Position numbers and translations under genes: made by a program. The notes under the pieces are model-generated. The model made no database searches. It worked only from the letters and a program-made list of their open reading frames with translations, and was not told where the DNA came from. This document shows, one piece after another, positions 41,168-49,328 of a stretch of 64,000 nucleotides of DNA. The stretch's first letter is position 1. The number at the start of each line of letters is the position of its first letter. The stretch lies in contig NZ_JBEJGY010000004.1 of NCBI RefSeq assembly GCF_040253615.1, positions 3,968,001 through 4,032,000 of the forward strand, written 5' to 3'. The stretch comes from Streptomyces sp. Edi4 (GTDB taxonomy: Bacteria; Actinomycetota; Actinomycetes; Streptomycetales; Streptomycetaceae).

Positions 41168-42010
41168 ATGCGCGGGGGCGGAGGCGGGGGTGCGGGCAGC
41201 GGCCGGTGCCGGGGTGGCCGGCGGGCCGCCGTCCGGCCCGTGGCGCTGGGGGCCGTCCTGTGCGCTCTGCTGTGTCTCGCCCTGACGGCCTGCACGGACG
41301 GCGACCGCGTCCCGGCCGCCGCGTCCGGGCCCCTCTCTGCGACGCCGACGCGGGGCTCCACCGCCCCGCGACCCAGCACCGCGCGCGAGCGCCCCGGCCC
41401 CTCCGCCACCGCGCCCGTTCCCGGCCCCTCGGGTCAGAGCCCGACACCGGATGCCGCACCCGCCACCCCGGCCGCCTCTGTGACGTCCGCCCCCGCGCCC
41501 GGCGCCACGGCCACGGCGACACCGGACGCCCCCCTGGACGACGGCGGTGACGATGCCCGGGTCTTCTGCTCACCCAGCGCGCTGTCCTTCGTCCTGCGTC
41601 TCGCGGGCGCCCCGAGCGGCGCACCGAGCCCTCGGCCCGGCGCCGCCGGCCTGCGTGAGCCGGCCCTCGACGACGCGGTCCTGGTGGCCCGCAACACCTC
41701 CGGGCACACCTGCGTCCTGCGCGGCACGCCCACGTTGACCGTCACCGACGACTCCGGGCGCCTCACGGTCCCCGCGATCCCGGCCAAGCCGTTCGCGAAG
41801 CCCTTCGCGCTGCACCCCGGCGCGGGCGGCGCGGCGCGCGTGCGCTACACCGCGCGCCCCGGCTGCCGGGGCACCGCCGTGCGCGTGGCCGTGCCCGGCT
41901 CGGCCACCGCGAACAGCGTGCCGGTCCTGGACGCGCTCGGGCACCCGGCCCCGCTGTCCGTGTGCGGTCCCGCCCTGCGCGTCGAGGCATTCAGGCCGGG
42001 ATTCGGCTGA
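41168..42010 (+). CDS. DUF4232-type lipoprotein
   Basis: This 280-aa secreted protein has a lipobox (LCLALTAC, cleavage before the Cys at about residue 42), a long Pro/Ala/Ser/Thr-rich linker and a C-terminal beta-rich domain with VARNTSGHTCVLRGTPTLTV, DSGRLTVPA and YTARPGCRGT. That pattern is typical of the Streptomyces DUF4232 family. The ATG at 41168 is chosen because GGGAG (41157-41161) precedes it by 6 bases. An upstream ATG at 41102 overlaps the regulator stop (ATGA) and would add 22 residues before the signal peptide. Function unknown. Confidence 0.82.
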   Translation: MRGGGGGGAGSGRCRGGRRAAVRPVALGAVLCALLCLALTACTDGDRVPAAASGPLSATPTRGSTAPRPSTARERPGPSATAPVPGPSGQSPTPDAAPATPAASVTSAPAPGATATATPDAPLDDGGDDARVFCSPSALSFVLRLAGAPSGAPSPRPGAAGLREPALDDAVLVARNTSGHTCVLRGTPTLTVTDDSGRLTVPAIPAKPFAKPFALHPGAGGAARVRYTARPGCRGTAVRVAVPGSATANSVPVLDALGHPAPLSVCGPALRVEAFRPGFG

Positions 42011-42037
42011 GGCGGGGCGGCCCGACGCCAACGGGCG

Positions 42038-43858
42038 CTAGCTCTCCTCCCGGTCCATCCCCGCGAGCACCAGCGGGAGCCGCGCCGCGCCGCCCTCGAC
42101 GATCCGCACCGGCACCCCCCAGTCCTGCTGGTGCATGTGGCAGGCCGGGTACTCGTTCGCCGGGTCGTCGTCGCAGGACGCCGCCATCGCCGACACGTGC
42201 AGGACGCCCTCGGCGATCTCCGGGTTCAGGCGCAGCTCGCGGGCGAGATCGGTGCCGGTGCCCTCGCCCGTGAGCAGCAGTTCGGGCGGCGTCGAGGACA
42301 CCAGGAGCCGGGTGGAGGGGCCGTAGCGGGTGTCCAGCTTCTGGCCGTCGGGCGCCTGGAACACCACGTCCAACTGGAGCCTGCCCGGGGCGACTTCGGT
42401 CGCCGCGCGCCGTGTGCGGTGCGCCACCGCCTCGACGCGTACGGCCTCATCGGGCAGCCGCAGCCGCGTCAGGCGGTGGCGCGCGGACTCGACGACGACG
42501 ATGTCGTCCCCCACCAGGACCGCGTCGCTCGGCTCCCTCAAGTCCGTTGCCAGGGTGGACACTTCACCGCTCGCCGGGTCGTAGCGGCGCAGCGCGTGGT
42601 TGTACGTGTCCGACACCGCGACCGATCCGTCCGGCAGCGCGGTGACGCCGAGCGGGTGCTGGAGCAGGGCCTGCGCCGCGTCGCCGTCGCGGTGCCCGAA
42701 GTCGAAGAGGCCCGTGCCGACGGCGGTGTGCACCGCGCCCTCGGCGTCGACATAGCGCAGCGCCGACGTCTCGGAGTCGGCGACCCACAGCCGGTCCTCG
42801 GTGGCCGCGAGCCCGGACGGCTGCGCGAACCAGGCCTCGGCGCCCGGCCCGTCCACCAGGCCCTCGTTGGTGGTGCCGGCCGCGACCTCGACGGTCCCCG
42901 TCGCCGGGTCGTACGTCCACAGCTGGTGCACCCCGGCCATGGCGATCCACACCTTGCCCCGCCACCAGGCCACGTCCCACGGCGAGGACAGGTCCACCTC
43001 CAGGGCCGGGCCCGAGGTGGGCTGCCCCTGCCACCACTGCCTGCCGGTGCCTGCGATCAGCTCGATCTCCCCGCTCACCGGGTCGAAGGCGCGCAGCGCG
43101 TGGTGCACGGTGTCGGCGACCACGACCCTGCCGTCCGGCAGCAGCGCGAGCCCCTGCGGCTCCTTGAACTGCCCCTCGCCGCCGATCCGCCGCACCACGC
43201 TCTCGCCGTCGGGGCCGAGCTCGACCAGCTGGTGGCGGGTGGTGTCGGAGACCAGGAGGTTCCCGCCGGGCAGCGCGATCGCCTTGCCCGGGAAGCGCAG
43301 GTCGGTGGCGACGGGCTCCGGCGGCACGTACGGGCCGTCCCCGCGCCGCAGCGTGCCCTTCGCCTCGTGCTCGGCCTCCAGCTCCTGGACAAGCCGCTCC
43401 AGGGCGTGGGCGTGGCCCTCACCGGCGTGCTGGGCGACGACGTAACCCTCGGGGTCGATCACCACGAGCGTGGGCCAGGCCCGCACGGCGTACTGCTTCC
43501 AGGTAACCAGATCGGGATCGTCGAGCACGGGGTGCTCCACGCCGTACCGCTCGACGGCGTCCACCACGGCCTGGTGCTCGGCCTCGTGCACGAACTTCGG
43601 CGAGTGCACGCCGACGACGACCACGGTGTCGCGGTGCTTCTCCTCCAGCTCGCGCAGCTCGTCCAGGACGTGGAGGCAGTTGATGCAGCAGAAGGTCCAG
43701 AAGTCCAGGACAACGCACTTGCCCCGCAGGTCGGCGAGGGTGAGCTCGTTGCCTCCGGTGTTGAGCCAGCCGCCCCTGCCGACCAGCTCGGGGGCGCGGA
43801 CGCGGGCACGCTTGCGGGGGGCGGGCGCGGGGGTGGGCGCCGGGGCAGCATCGTTCAT
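42038..43858 (-). CDS. NHL-repeat thioredoxin-like protein
   Basis: This 606-aa protein joins an N-terminal thioredoxin-like domain (about 30-165) with the redox motif WTFCCINC to an NHL six-bladed propeller (about 190-480; repeats such as LPDGRVVVADTVHHALRAFD and LPDGSVAVSDTYNHALRRYD). The C-terminal part resembles a small thiol-interacting domain. The same order is seen in NHLRC2-like proteins. It may be a redox-active scaffold; the partner is unknown. There is no signal peptide, so it is probably cytoplasmic. The start is ATG 43858, divergent from the LURP-one gene 77 bases away. Confidence 0.92.
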   Translation of the reverse strand: MNDAAPAPTPAPAPRKRARVRAPELVGRGGWLNTGGNELTLADLRGKCVVLDFWTFCCINCLHVLDELRELEEKHRDTVVVVGVHSPKFVHEAEHQAVVDAVERYGVEHPVLDDPDLVTWKQYAVRAWPTLVVIDPEGYVVAQHAGEGHAHALERLVQELEAEHEAKGTLRRGDGPYVPPEPVATDLRFPGKAIALPGGNLLVSDTTRHQLVELGPDGESVVRRIGGEGQFKEPQGLALLPDGRVVVADTVHHALRAFDPVSGEIELIAGTGRQWWQGQPTSGPALEVDLSSPWDVAWWRGKVWIAMAGVHQLWTYDPATGTVEVAAGTTNEGLVDGPGAEAWFAQPSGLAATEDRLWVADSETSALRYVDAEGAVHTAVGTGLFDFGHRDGDAAQALLQHPLGVTALPDGSVAVSDTYNHALRRYDPASGEVSTLATDLREPSDAVLVGDDIVVVESARHRLTRLRLPDEAVRVEAVAHRTRRAATEVAPGRLQLDVVFQAPDGQKLDTRYGPSTRLLVSSTPPELLLTGEGTGTDLARELRLNPEIAEGVLHVSAMAASCDDDPANEYPACHMHQQDWGVPVRIVEGGAARLPLVLAGMDREES

Positions 43859-43935
43859 CCTTCAAGCTTGCCATCCCGTCGTGAACGGGCTGTGTCGTCG
43901 TTCGGCGGGGCTCGCGGGTGGGCAGGGGTGTAGCC

Positions 43936-44427
43936 ATGAAATACCTCGTGCGGGACAAGATCTTCGCCATCGGCGACGACTACTGGATCGAGACCGAGGA
44001 CGGGCGCCAGGCGTTCCTCGCCGACGGCAAGGCGCTGCGGCTGCGCGACACCCTGGAGCTGAAGGACCCGGCGGGGCGGGTGCTGATCACGCTGCGGGAG
44101 AAGATGTTCAGCCTGCGGGACGCGATGACCGTCCAGCGGGACGACCAGACGCTGGCGACGGTGCGGCGCAAACGGCTCTCGCTGCTGCGCAACCACTACC
44201 GCGTCAGCCTGGTCGAGGGCACCGAGCTCGACGTCAGCGGCCGCATCCTGGACCGCGAGTTCACGGTCGAGTACGAGGGCGAACTGCTTGCGCACGTCTC
44301 CCGCAAGTGGTTCCGCCTCCACGAGACGTACGCGGTCAACGTGATCCGCGAGGACGCGGACGCGGCGCTGCTGATCGCGGTGGTGATCTGCGTAATCCGC
44401 ATGGACGAAAAGGAACGCGAGGACTGA
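43936..44427 (+). CDS. LURP-one-related (tubby-like) protein
   Basis: This 163-aa protein has the beta-barrel LURP-one/YxjI fold: MKYLVRDKIFAIGDDYWIE, the repeated RLRDTLELKDPAGRVLITL and IREDADAALLIAVVICVIRMD at the end. That last segment is the single central hydrophobic helix threaded through the barrel. Such proteins are related to phospholipid scramblase and tubby folds, and their bacterial role is unknown. ATG 43936 starts the fold directly; the in-frame extension before it adds only seven residues and overlaps the promoter. Confidence 0.92.
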   Translation: MKYLVRDKIFAIGDDYWIETEDGRQAFLADGKALRLRDTLELKDPAGRVLITLREKMFSLRDAMTVQRDDQTLATVRRKRLSLLRNHYRVSLVEGTELDVSGRILDREFTVEYEGELLAHVSRKWFRLHETYAVNVIREDADAALLIAVVICVIRMDEKERED

Positions 44428-44444
44428 CCCGAACGCCCGGCCCA

Positions 44445-44700
44445 CCCACGCCCACCCCGCCAAGGGGCGCGGGGCGGGCTGAGGTTGCCCCTGGCGGGCC
44501 CACACCGGCCCCGCCAGGGGCGCGGGAAACCGCGCGACCAGCCACCCACGACCCGCAGACAAAGGCAGGACCTCCAGGGGGCGCGGGGAACTGCGCGAAC
44601 GGCCACGCACGGGCCAGCCCTGCCACACCGACCGGCACCCCGCGCGACGGCCACGCACGGGCCGGCACCACCCCGACCCGCGCCCGCCCCGCCCCGCCAG
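44445..44700 (+). repeat. Dispersed GC-rich intergenic repeat (third locus)
   Basis: Between the LURP-one gene and the convergent hydrolase lie degenerate copies of CCCCGCCAGGGGCGCGGG, GAACTGCGCGAACGGCCACG and CGACCAGCCACCCAC, the same blocks as at 26.1-26.7 kb. There is no gene. It is the third locus of this repeat family in the window. Confidence 0.8.
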
Positions 44701-44702
44701 GG

Positions 44703-45482
44703 CTACCGCCCCAGCACCCTGTCCTTCAGGGCCGGGAAGGATTCCCGGGTCTCACTGACCCTGGCCGGGTCCAGGTCGACCGTCAGGATCTCCTCACCGG
44801 ATCCCGCCTCGGCCAGCACCTCGCCCCAGGGGTCGACCACGAGACTGTGACCGGCCTGGGCAACCCCCCCATGCGTCCCCGCCGTGCCACAGGCCAGCAC
44901 ATACGCCTGGTTCTCGACCGCACGGGCCCGGGCAAGCAGCGTCCAGTGGGAGCGGCGGCGCTCGGGCCACCCGGCCGAGACGACAAGGGCCTGGGCACCC
45001 GCGTCGACCAGCCCCCGGAACAGCTCGGGAAACCGCAGGTCGTAGCAGGTGGAGAGCCCCAGCGTGAGCTGAGGAAGCGCCACCGTGGCCAGCCGGTCAC
45101 CCGCGCCCATCAGCACCGCCTCACCCTGGTCGAAACCGAACCGGTGGATCTTGCGGTAGCTCTCCGCGAGCGCGCCGTCGGGCGAGAAGACGAGCGAGGT
45201 GTTGTAAAGCGTGCCGTCCTCGTCCCGCTCGGGAATCGACCCGGCGTGCAGCCAGACCCCGGCGTCCCGGGCCGCCTCGGACATCGCCTGCGCCGTGGTG
45301 CCGCGCGGCGTCTCCGCCTCGGCGGCGAAGAGGTCGTAGGCGAAGGCGCCCACCGTCCACAGCTCGGGAAGCACGACGAGATCGGCGCCCCGTTGCTCCC
45401 GGACCAGCGAACCCACGCGCCGACGACGGGAATTGATGGATTCGTCGGGATTTACATCGATCTGGATGAGCGAAGCGCGCAC
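44703..45482 (-). CDS. Carbon-nitrogen hydrolase (nitrilase superfamily)
   Basis: This 259-aa enzyme is of the nitrilase/amidase superfamily. The catalytic triad is Glu40 (VVLPELW), Lys111 (SYRKIHRF) and Cys146 (GLSTCYDLRFPEL). The end is the usual SETRESFPALKDRVLGR. Related proteins in Streptomyces resemble omega-amidases or hydrolases of deaminated glutathione, but the substrate cannot be inferred from sequence. The GTG start at 45482 begins MRASLIQIDVNPDES, standard for the family. The divergent maleylpyruvate isomerase-like gene starts 166 bases away. Confidence 0.94.
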   Translation of the reverse strand: MRASLIQIDVNPDESINSRRRRVGSLVREQRGADLVVLPELWTVGAFAYDLFAAEAETPRGTTAQAMSEAARDAGVWLHAGSIPERDEDGTLYNTSLVFSPDGALAESYRKIHRFGFDQGEAVLMGAGDRLATVALPQLTLGLSTCYDLRFPELFRGLVDAGAQALVVSAGWPERRRSHWTLLARARAVENQAYVLACGTAGTHGGVAQAGHSLVVDPWGEVLAEAGSGEEILTVDLDPARVSETRESFPALKDRVLGR

Positions 45483-45647
45483 AGTACCACCGTCCTGGCC
45501 TTCGAGCCGTCAGCACTCCGGGAAAGAGCCTACGATCGTCACACCAAAGCACTGCCGGGGTGCTGCCCGGCAGCGTAACTTAGCGACCAAGCCTCCCACG
45601 CAGTCCCGCAGTCCAGCCCGCGTACAAAAGAACCGCCGAGGGGTCCC

Positions 45648-46472
45648 GTGACCGTCCATCCCAGCCTTCAGACCTACGCCGATGCCTGGACCCACTCCAT
45701 CGAGGCGATATCGGAGCTGGTGCAGCCGCTCGTCGAGGGCGAGTGGAACCGTGCGACACCGTGCCCCAACTGGTCGGTGCGCGACATCGTGTCGCACATC
45801 ATCGGCATGGAGTGCGAGCAGCTGGGTGATCCGAGGCCGATCCACAGCCTGCCGCGCGACCTCTTCCACGTACAGACCGATTTCGCGCGGTACATGGAGA
45901 TGCAGGTCGACGTGCGCCGCCACCACACGGCGCCGGAGATGACCTCCGAGCTGGAGTACACGATCATCCGCCGGCAGCGTCAGCTGCGCAACGAGAACCG
46001 GGACCCGGACACCAAGGTGCGCGCGCCGCTCGGCGCCGAGCAGACCTTGGAACTCGCGCTGCGGATGCGGGCTTTCGACGTGTGGGTGCACGAGCAGGAT
46101 CTGCGCTGGGCGCTCAACAAGCCGGGAAACCTCGACTCGCCGGGCGCGTACGTGGCCCGCGACATCCTGCTGCACACGCTGCCGAAGGTCGTCGCGAAGA
46201 ACGCGGGCGCCCCGCCGAACTCGGCGGTCGTCTTCGACATCCACGGCCCGCTCGAATTCCTGCGTACGGTACGGGTCGACGCGGAGGGCCGGGGCACCAT
46301 CGACGGCACGCCCTCGCTCGGCCCGCTCGTCACCCTCGCCATGGACTGGGAGACGTTCCTGCGCCTGGCGTGCGGCCGGGTCCGTCCGCACGCGGTGGTG
46401 GACCGGGTCAAGACGGAGGGCGACCAGGAGCTGGCCGACGCCATCCTGCGGGAGTTCGCGGTCACGCCGTAG
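45648..46472 (+). CDS. Maleylpyruvate isomerase family mycothiol-dependent protein
   Basis: This 274-aa protein has the DinB-like/MDMPI helical domain: PLVEGEWNRATPCPNWSVRD followed by IVSHIIGMECEQL, where His ligands coordinate a metal used with mycothiol, and DVWVHEQDLRWALNKPG with the later His. The C-terminal domain (about 190-270) is of the SCP2-like type. Known members catalyse maleylpyruvate isomerisation or other thiol transfers; the substrate here is unknown. The GTG start follows GAGGGG by 4 bases. Confidence 0.92.
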   Translation: MTVHPSLQTYADAWTHSIEAISELVQPLVEGEWNRATPCPNWSVRDIVSHIIGMECEQLGDPRPIHSLPRDLFHVQTDFARYMEMQVDVRRHHTAPEMTSELEYTIIRRQRQLRNENRDPDTKVRAPLGAEQTLELALRMRAFDVWVHEQDLRWALNKPGNLDSPGAYVARDILLHTLPKVVAKNAGAPPNSAVVFDIHGPLEFLRTVRVDAEGRGTIDGTPSLGPLVTLAMDWETFLRLACGRVRPHAVVDRVKTEGDQELADAILREFAVTP

Positions 46473-46492
46473 GCCGGGGCTGCGGGGGCCCG

Positions 46493-47791
46493 CTACACCG
46501 GCACGTGCACCGCTTCGACCCGGCTCGCCACGTGCCGGTCCCGCTCGCGGCGCTGGGCCCGCGCGCGCAGGCGCAGGATCTGGGTGAGTCCCAGGGCTTC
46601 CAGGAAGAACACCGAGGAGAACGCGATCCGATAGTTGTTCCCGGTCGCGTCCAGCAGGACGCCCACCGCGAGCAGCGTCGTCATGGAGGCGACGAAACCG
46701 CCCATGTTGGTGATGCCGGACGCGGTGCCCTGACGTTCGGGCGGGTTGGCGGGCCGCGAGAAGTCGAAGCCGATCATCGAGGCGGGCCCGCAGGCACCGA
46801 GCACCAGGCACAGGGTGACGAGCAGCCACATCGGCGCGTGCGTACCCGGATACGCGATGGTGGCGGCCCACAGGAGCGCGGTCGCCCCCACGGTGGCCAG
46901 CGCGAGCGGCAGCCGGGCCGCGTGGTGGCGGGCTATGAGCTGCCCGTACACGAGGCCGATCACCATGTTGGAGAGCACCACCAGGGTCAGCAGCCCACCG
47001 GCCGTCCCCCGGTCCAGGCCCTGCGCCTCCACGAGGAAGGGCATGCCCCACAGGAGCAGGAACACCATCGCGGGGAACTGCGTGGTGAAGTGCACCCACA
47101 TCCCGAGCCGGGTGCCGGGCTCGCGCCACGACTCGGCGATCTGACGGCGTACGAAGGCCGCTCCGGCGTGGTGGGCGGGCGGCGGTTCGTGGCCCTCGGG
47201 GTGGTCGCGCAGGAAGAGCAGCAGCAGGACCAGGACGGCGACCCCGGCGAGCGAGCTGGCCGCGAAGGTCTGGGTCCAGCCGACGCCGTGCAGGGCGCGG
47301 GCGATGACCAGCGTGGACACCAGGTTGCCCGCCATCCCGAACAGCGCGGCGACCTGCCCGATCATCGGGCCGTGCTTGGCGGGGAACCAGCGCGAGCCGA
47401 GCCGCAGGACGCTGATGAACGTCATCGCGTCGCCGCAGCCGAGCAGCGCCCGGGAGGCGAGCGCGGTGGCGTACGAGGGGGACAGGGCGAAGCCGAGCTG
47501 TCCGACGGTGAACAGGACGGTCCCGAGCACCAGGACCTTCTTGGTGCCGAGCCGGTCGACCATGAGGCCGACGGGTATCTGCATCCCCGCGTACACCAGG
47601 AGCTGGAGTATGGAGAAGGTGGACAGCGCCGAGGCGTTGACGTGGAAGCGGTCGGCGGCGTCCAGGCCCGCGACGCCGAGCGAGGTGCGGAAGATGACGG
47701 CGACGAAGTAGACGCCGACGCCTATGCCCCACACGAAGGCGGCCCTGCGCCCGCCGAGCGGCTGCGGCGCCGGCAGTGCGGCGGAACTCAT
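46493..47791 (-). CDS. MFS transporter
   Basis: This 432-aa permease has about 12 membrane helices. Examples are AFVWGIGVGVYFVAVIFRTS, LVLLLLFLRDHPEG-type ends at mid-protein and WLLVTLCLVLGACGPASMIG. The D-R-x-G motif of helices 2-3 appears as GLMVDRLGTKKVLV. The pattern resembles anion-cation or sugar-phosphate style MFS members, but the substrate is not resolvable. It is the second gene of a pair with the GntR-type regulator: its ATG (47791) overlaps that gene's stop by 4 bases, so the regulator probably senses the transported compound. Confidence 0.93.
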   Translation of the reverse strand: MSSAALPAPQPLGGRRAAFVWGIGVGVYFVAVIFRTSLGVAGLDAADRFHVNASALSTFSILQLLVYAGMQIPVGLMVDRLGTKKVLVLGTVLFTVGQLGFALSPSYATALASRALLGCGDAMTFISVLRLGSRWFPAKHGPMIGQVAALFGMAGNLVSTLVIARALHGVGWTQTFAASSLAGVAVLVLLLLFLRDHPEGHEPPPAHHAGAAFVRRQIAESWREPGTRLGMWVHFTTQFPAMVFLLLWGMPFLVEAQGLDRGTAGGLLTLVVLSNMVIGLVYGQLIARHHAARLPLALATVGATALLWAATIAYPGTHAPMWLLVTLCLVLGACGPASMIGFDFSRPANPPERQGTASGITNMGGFVASMTTLLAVGVLLDATGNNYRIAFSSVFFLEALGLTQILRLRARAQRRERDRHVASRVEAVHVPV

Positions 47792-48450
47792 CGGTCGTCC
47801 CCCCTGACCAGGACCTTGACCCAGCTCAGGTGCTGGCGCACACAGTGCGCGGCGCGCTCGCCGTCGCCGTCCCTGATCGCGGCCAGCATCTCCTCGTGCT
47901 CGGCGATGTTCTTGGCCACGCGGTCGGGCTGGGCGTGCATGACGGCGACGCCCATGCGCAGCTGACGGTCGCGCATCTGGTCGTAGAGACGGGCCAGGAT
48001 CTCGTTGCCCGCGTTGCGCACGATCTCGGCGTGGAAGCACCGGTCGGAGACCGCGAGGGCCGCGAGGTCCCCGGCGGCGGCCTGCGCCTTCTGCTCGGCG
48101 AGCAGTTCCTGGAGCCGGGCGAGCAGCCTGCCGGGCGCCGGCACGGCCCTGCGTACCGCGAACTCCTCGACGAGCAGGCGGGTTTCGACCACGTCGGCGG
48201 TCTCCTGCGCGGAGACGGCGAGCACGAGGGCGCCCTTCTTCGGATAGAGCTTGATCAGCCCTTCCACCTCAAGCTTGAGCAGCGCCTCGCGCACCGGCGT
48301 GCGCGAGACCCCGACGGCCTCGGCCAGCTCGCCCTCGGTGAGCAGCGTGCCGCCCTCGTAGCGGCGGTCGAGCACCGCCTGCTTGACGTGGAAGTAGACA
48401 CGGTCGGCAGCGGCGGGCCGCTTGGCGGCGGGGGCGGGGGCAGCAGGCAT
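47788..48450 (-). CDS. GntR/FadR family transcriptional regulator
   Basis: This 220-aa regulator has an N-terminal winged helix (KQAVLDRRYEGGTLLTEGEL, then AVGVSRTPVREALLKLEVEG) and a C-terminal FCD ligand-binding domain (about 90-210) with DRCFHAEIVRNAGNEIL and NIAEHEEMLAAI providing metal-binding His. It is the first gene of a two-gene unit with the MFS transporter. ATG 48450 (MPAAPAPAAKRP) is preferred; an upstream start at 48480 would extend it by 10 residues into the promoter. The upstream TTGCACCCCTGTTGTA is a possible autoregulatory operator. Confidence 0.93.
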   Translation of the reverse strand: MPAAPAPAAKRPAAADRVYFHVKQAVLDRRYEGGTLLTEGELAEAVGVSRTPVREALLKLEVEGLIKLYPKKGALVLAVSAQETADVVETRLLVEEFAVRRAVPAPGRLLARLQELLAEQKAQAAAGDLAALAVSDRCFHAEIVRNAGNEILARLYDQMRDRQLRMGVAVMHAQPDRVAKNIAEHEEMLAAIRDGDGERAAHCVRQHLSWVKVLVRGDDR

Positions 48451-48532
48451 GCGCACAGGATAGATACAACAGGGGTGCAACAGAAACCATCGTCCGGATC
48501 GCGGGACGGTGGTTTCTGGAGGCGGTGGTTCC

Positions 48533-49105
48533 TTACGGCCGCGTGGTGAACTCGGCGCCCGCCGCGACGGCGCCCTTGGGCACGACCGAGGTCTGGCCCG
48601 GTGCGGCGGCCGAGGGCGCGGAGGACGGCGTCTTGGCGGCCCCGGCGCCGTTCAGCGCGCAGCCCTTGGGCAGCGCGGGGAACTTCTGGATGGCGTACGA
48701 GGCTCCCGCGCCGCCCTCCACCTTGGACTTGAGCTGCGGGGCGGCGCCGTAGGGGTTCAGGATCTCGACGTAGATGCCGGCCGACGCGGGCAGCTTGGGG
48801 TGCGCGCGGTCGAGCTTACCGAGCGAGGGGACGGGGGCGCCGGGACCGTCCTGGAAGGTGACGGTCGGGCCGCTCGGGCTCATGCTCGTCACGGCGGTCG
48901 TGCCGGCACCGATGGAACGGCTCTGGGTGACGGTGCAGCCCCGGTCGTGGCGGCCGGCGGCCGAGGACGCGGTGGCGGCGGGCGCCCCGCCCGTCGGGGT
49001 GGCGGCGCAGGCGGCGGCCGGGGCGAGGAGGGCTCCGGCGAGGGCGGCGGCGGCGATCGCGGCGCGCAGGGGGGTGCGCAGTGAGGTGCGGGCGTAGGTC
49101 GACAT
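48533..49105 (-). CDS. Secreted protein of unknown function
   Basis: This 190-aa protein has a signal peptide: MSTYARTSLRTPLRAAIAAA, then LAGALLAPAAACAATP, with probable cleavage at ACA-A. The mature part is rich in Ala, Ser and Gly, with CTVTQSRSIGAGTTAVTSM, FQDGPGAPVPSLGKL and IYVEILNPYGA. I do not recognise the family. The two cysteines could form one disulphide. ATG 49105 has GGAG six bases upstream and starts the signal peptide cleanly. The 220 bases to the next gene (49106-49328) show nothing beyond GC-rich spacer. Confidence 0.8.
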   Translation of the reverse strand: MSTYARTSLRTPLRAAIAAAALAGALLAPAAACAATPTGGAPAATASSAAGRHDRGCTVTQSRSIGAGTTAVTSMSPSGPTVTFQDGPGAPVPSLGKLDRAHPKLPASAGIYVEILNPYGAAPQLKSKVEGGAGASYAIQKFPALPKGCALNGAGAAKTPSSAPSAAAPGQTSVVPKGAVAAGAEFTTRP

Positions 49106-49328
49106 GAACGACTCCATGACACAGGGCGGCCGAGCGGCGCTCACGTTCCCTCACCCCACTGTCCGCCCGGCCCCCTCCCCTTGTCCACCCGTGGCCATCG
49201 CTTCTGCCGGGTGGACGCGCCGCGGCCCCCGGCGGGTACGGGTACGGATGCCGGTGGTTCCGTACGGGTACGCATCGGGCGCCGCGGGCGCAACCGGCGC
49301 CGGGGGCGACGGTGTTGCCGGACCGGCG

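Noticed and set aside
38409..41624. 1071-codon minus-strand frame opposite the AfsR-like gene
   Set aside because: Antisense shadow of a recognisable BTAD/NB-ARC/TPR gene; low-complexity Gly/Gln/Ala content and no family resemblance.
42131..43933. 600-codon plus-strand frame opposite the NHL/thioredoxin gene
   Set aside because: Shadow frame; the minus strand encodes clear CxxC and NHL repeats.
49181..49189. DnaA-box-like TTGTCCACC
   Set aside because: One mismatch from the usual box and isolated; no cluster of boxes, so not an origin.
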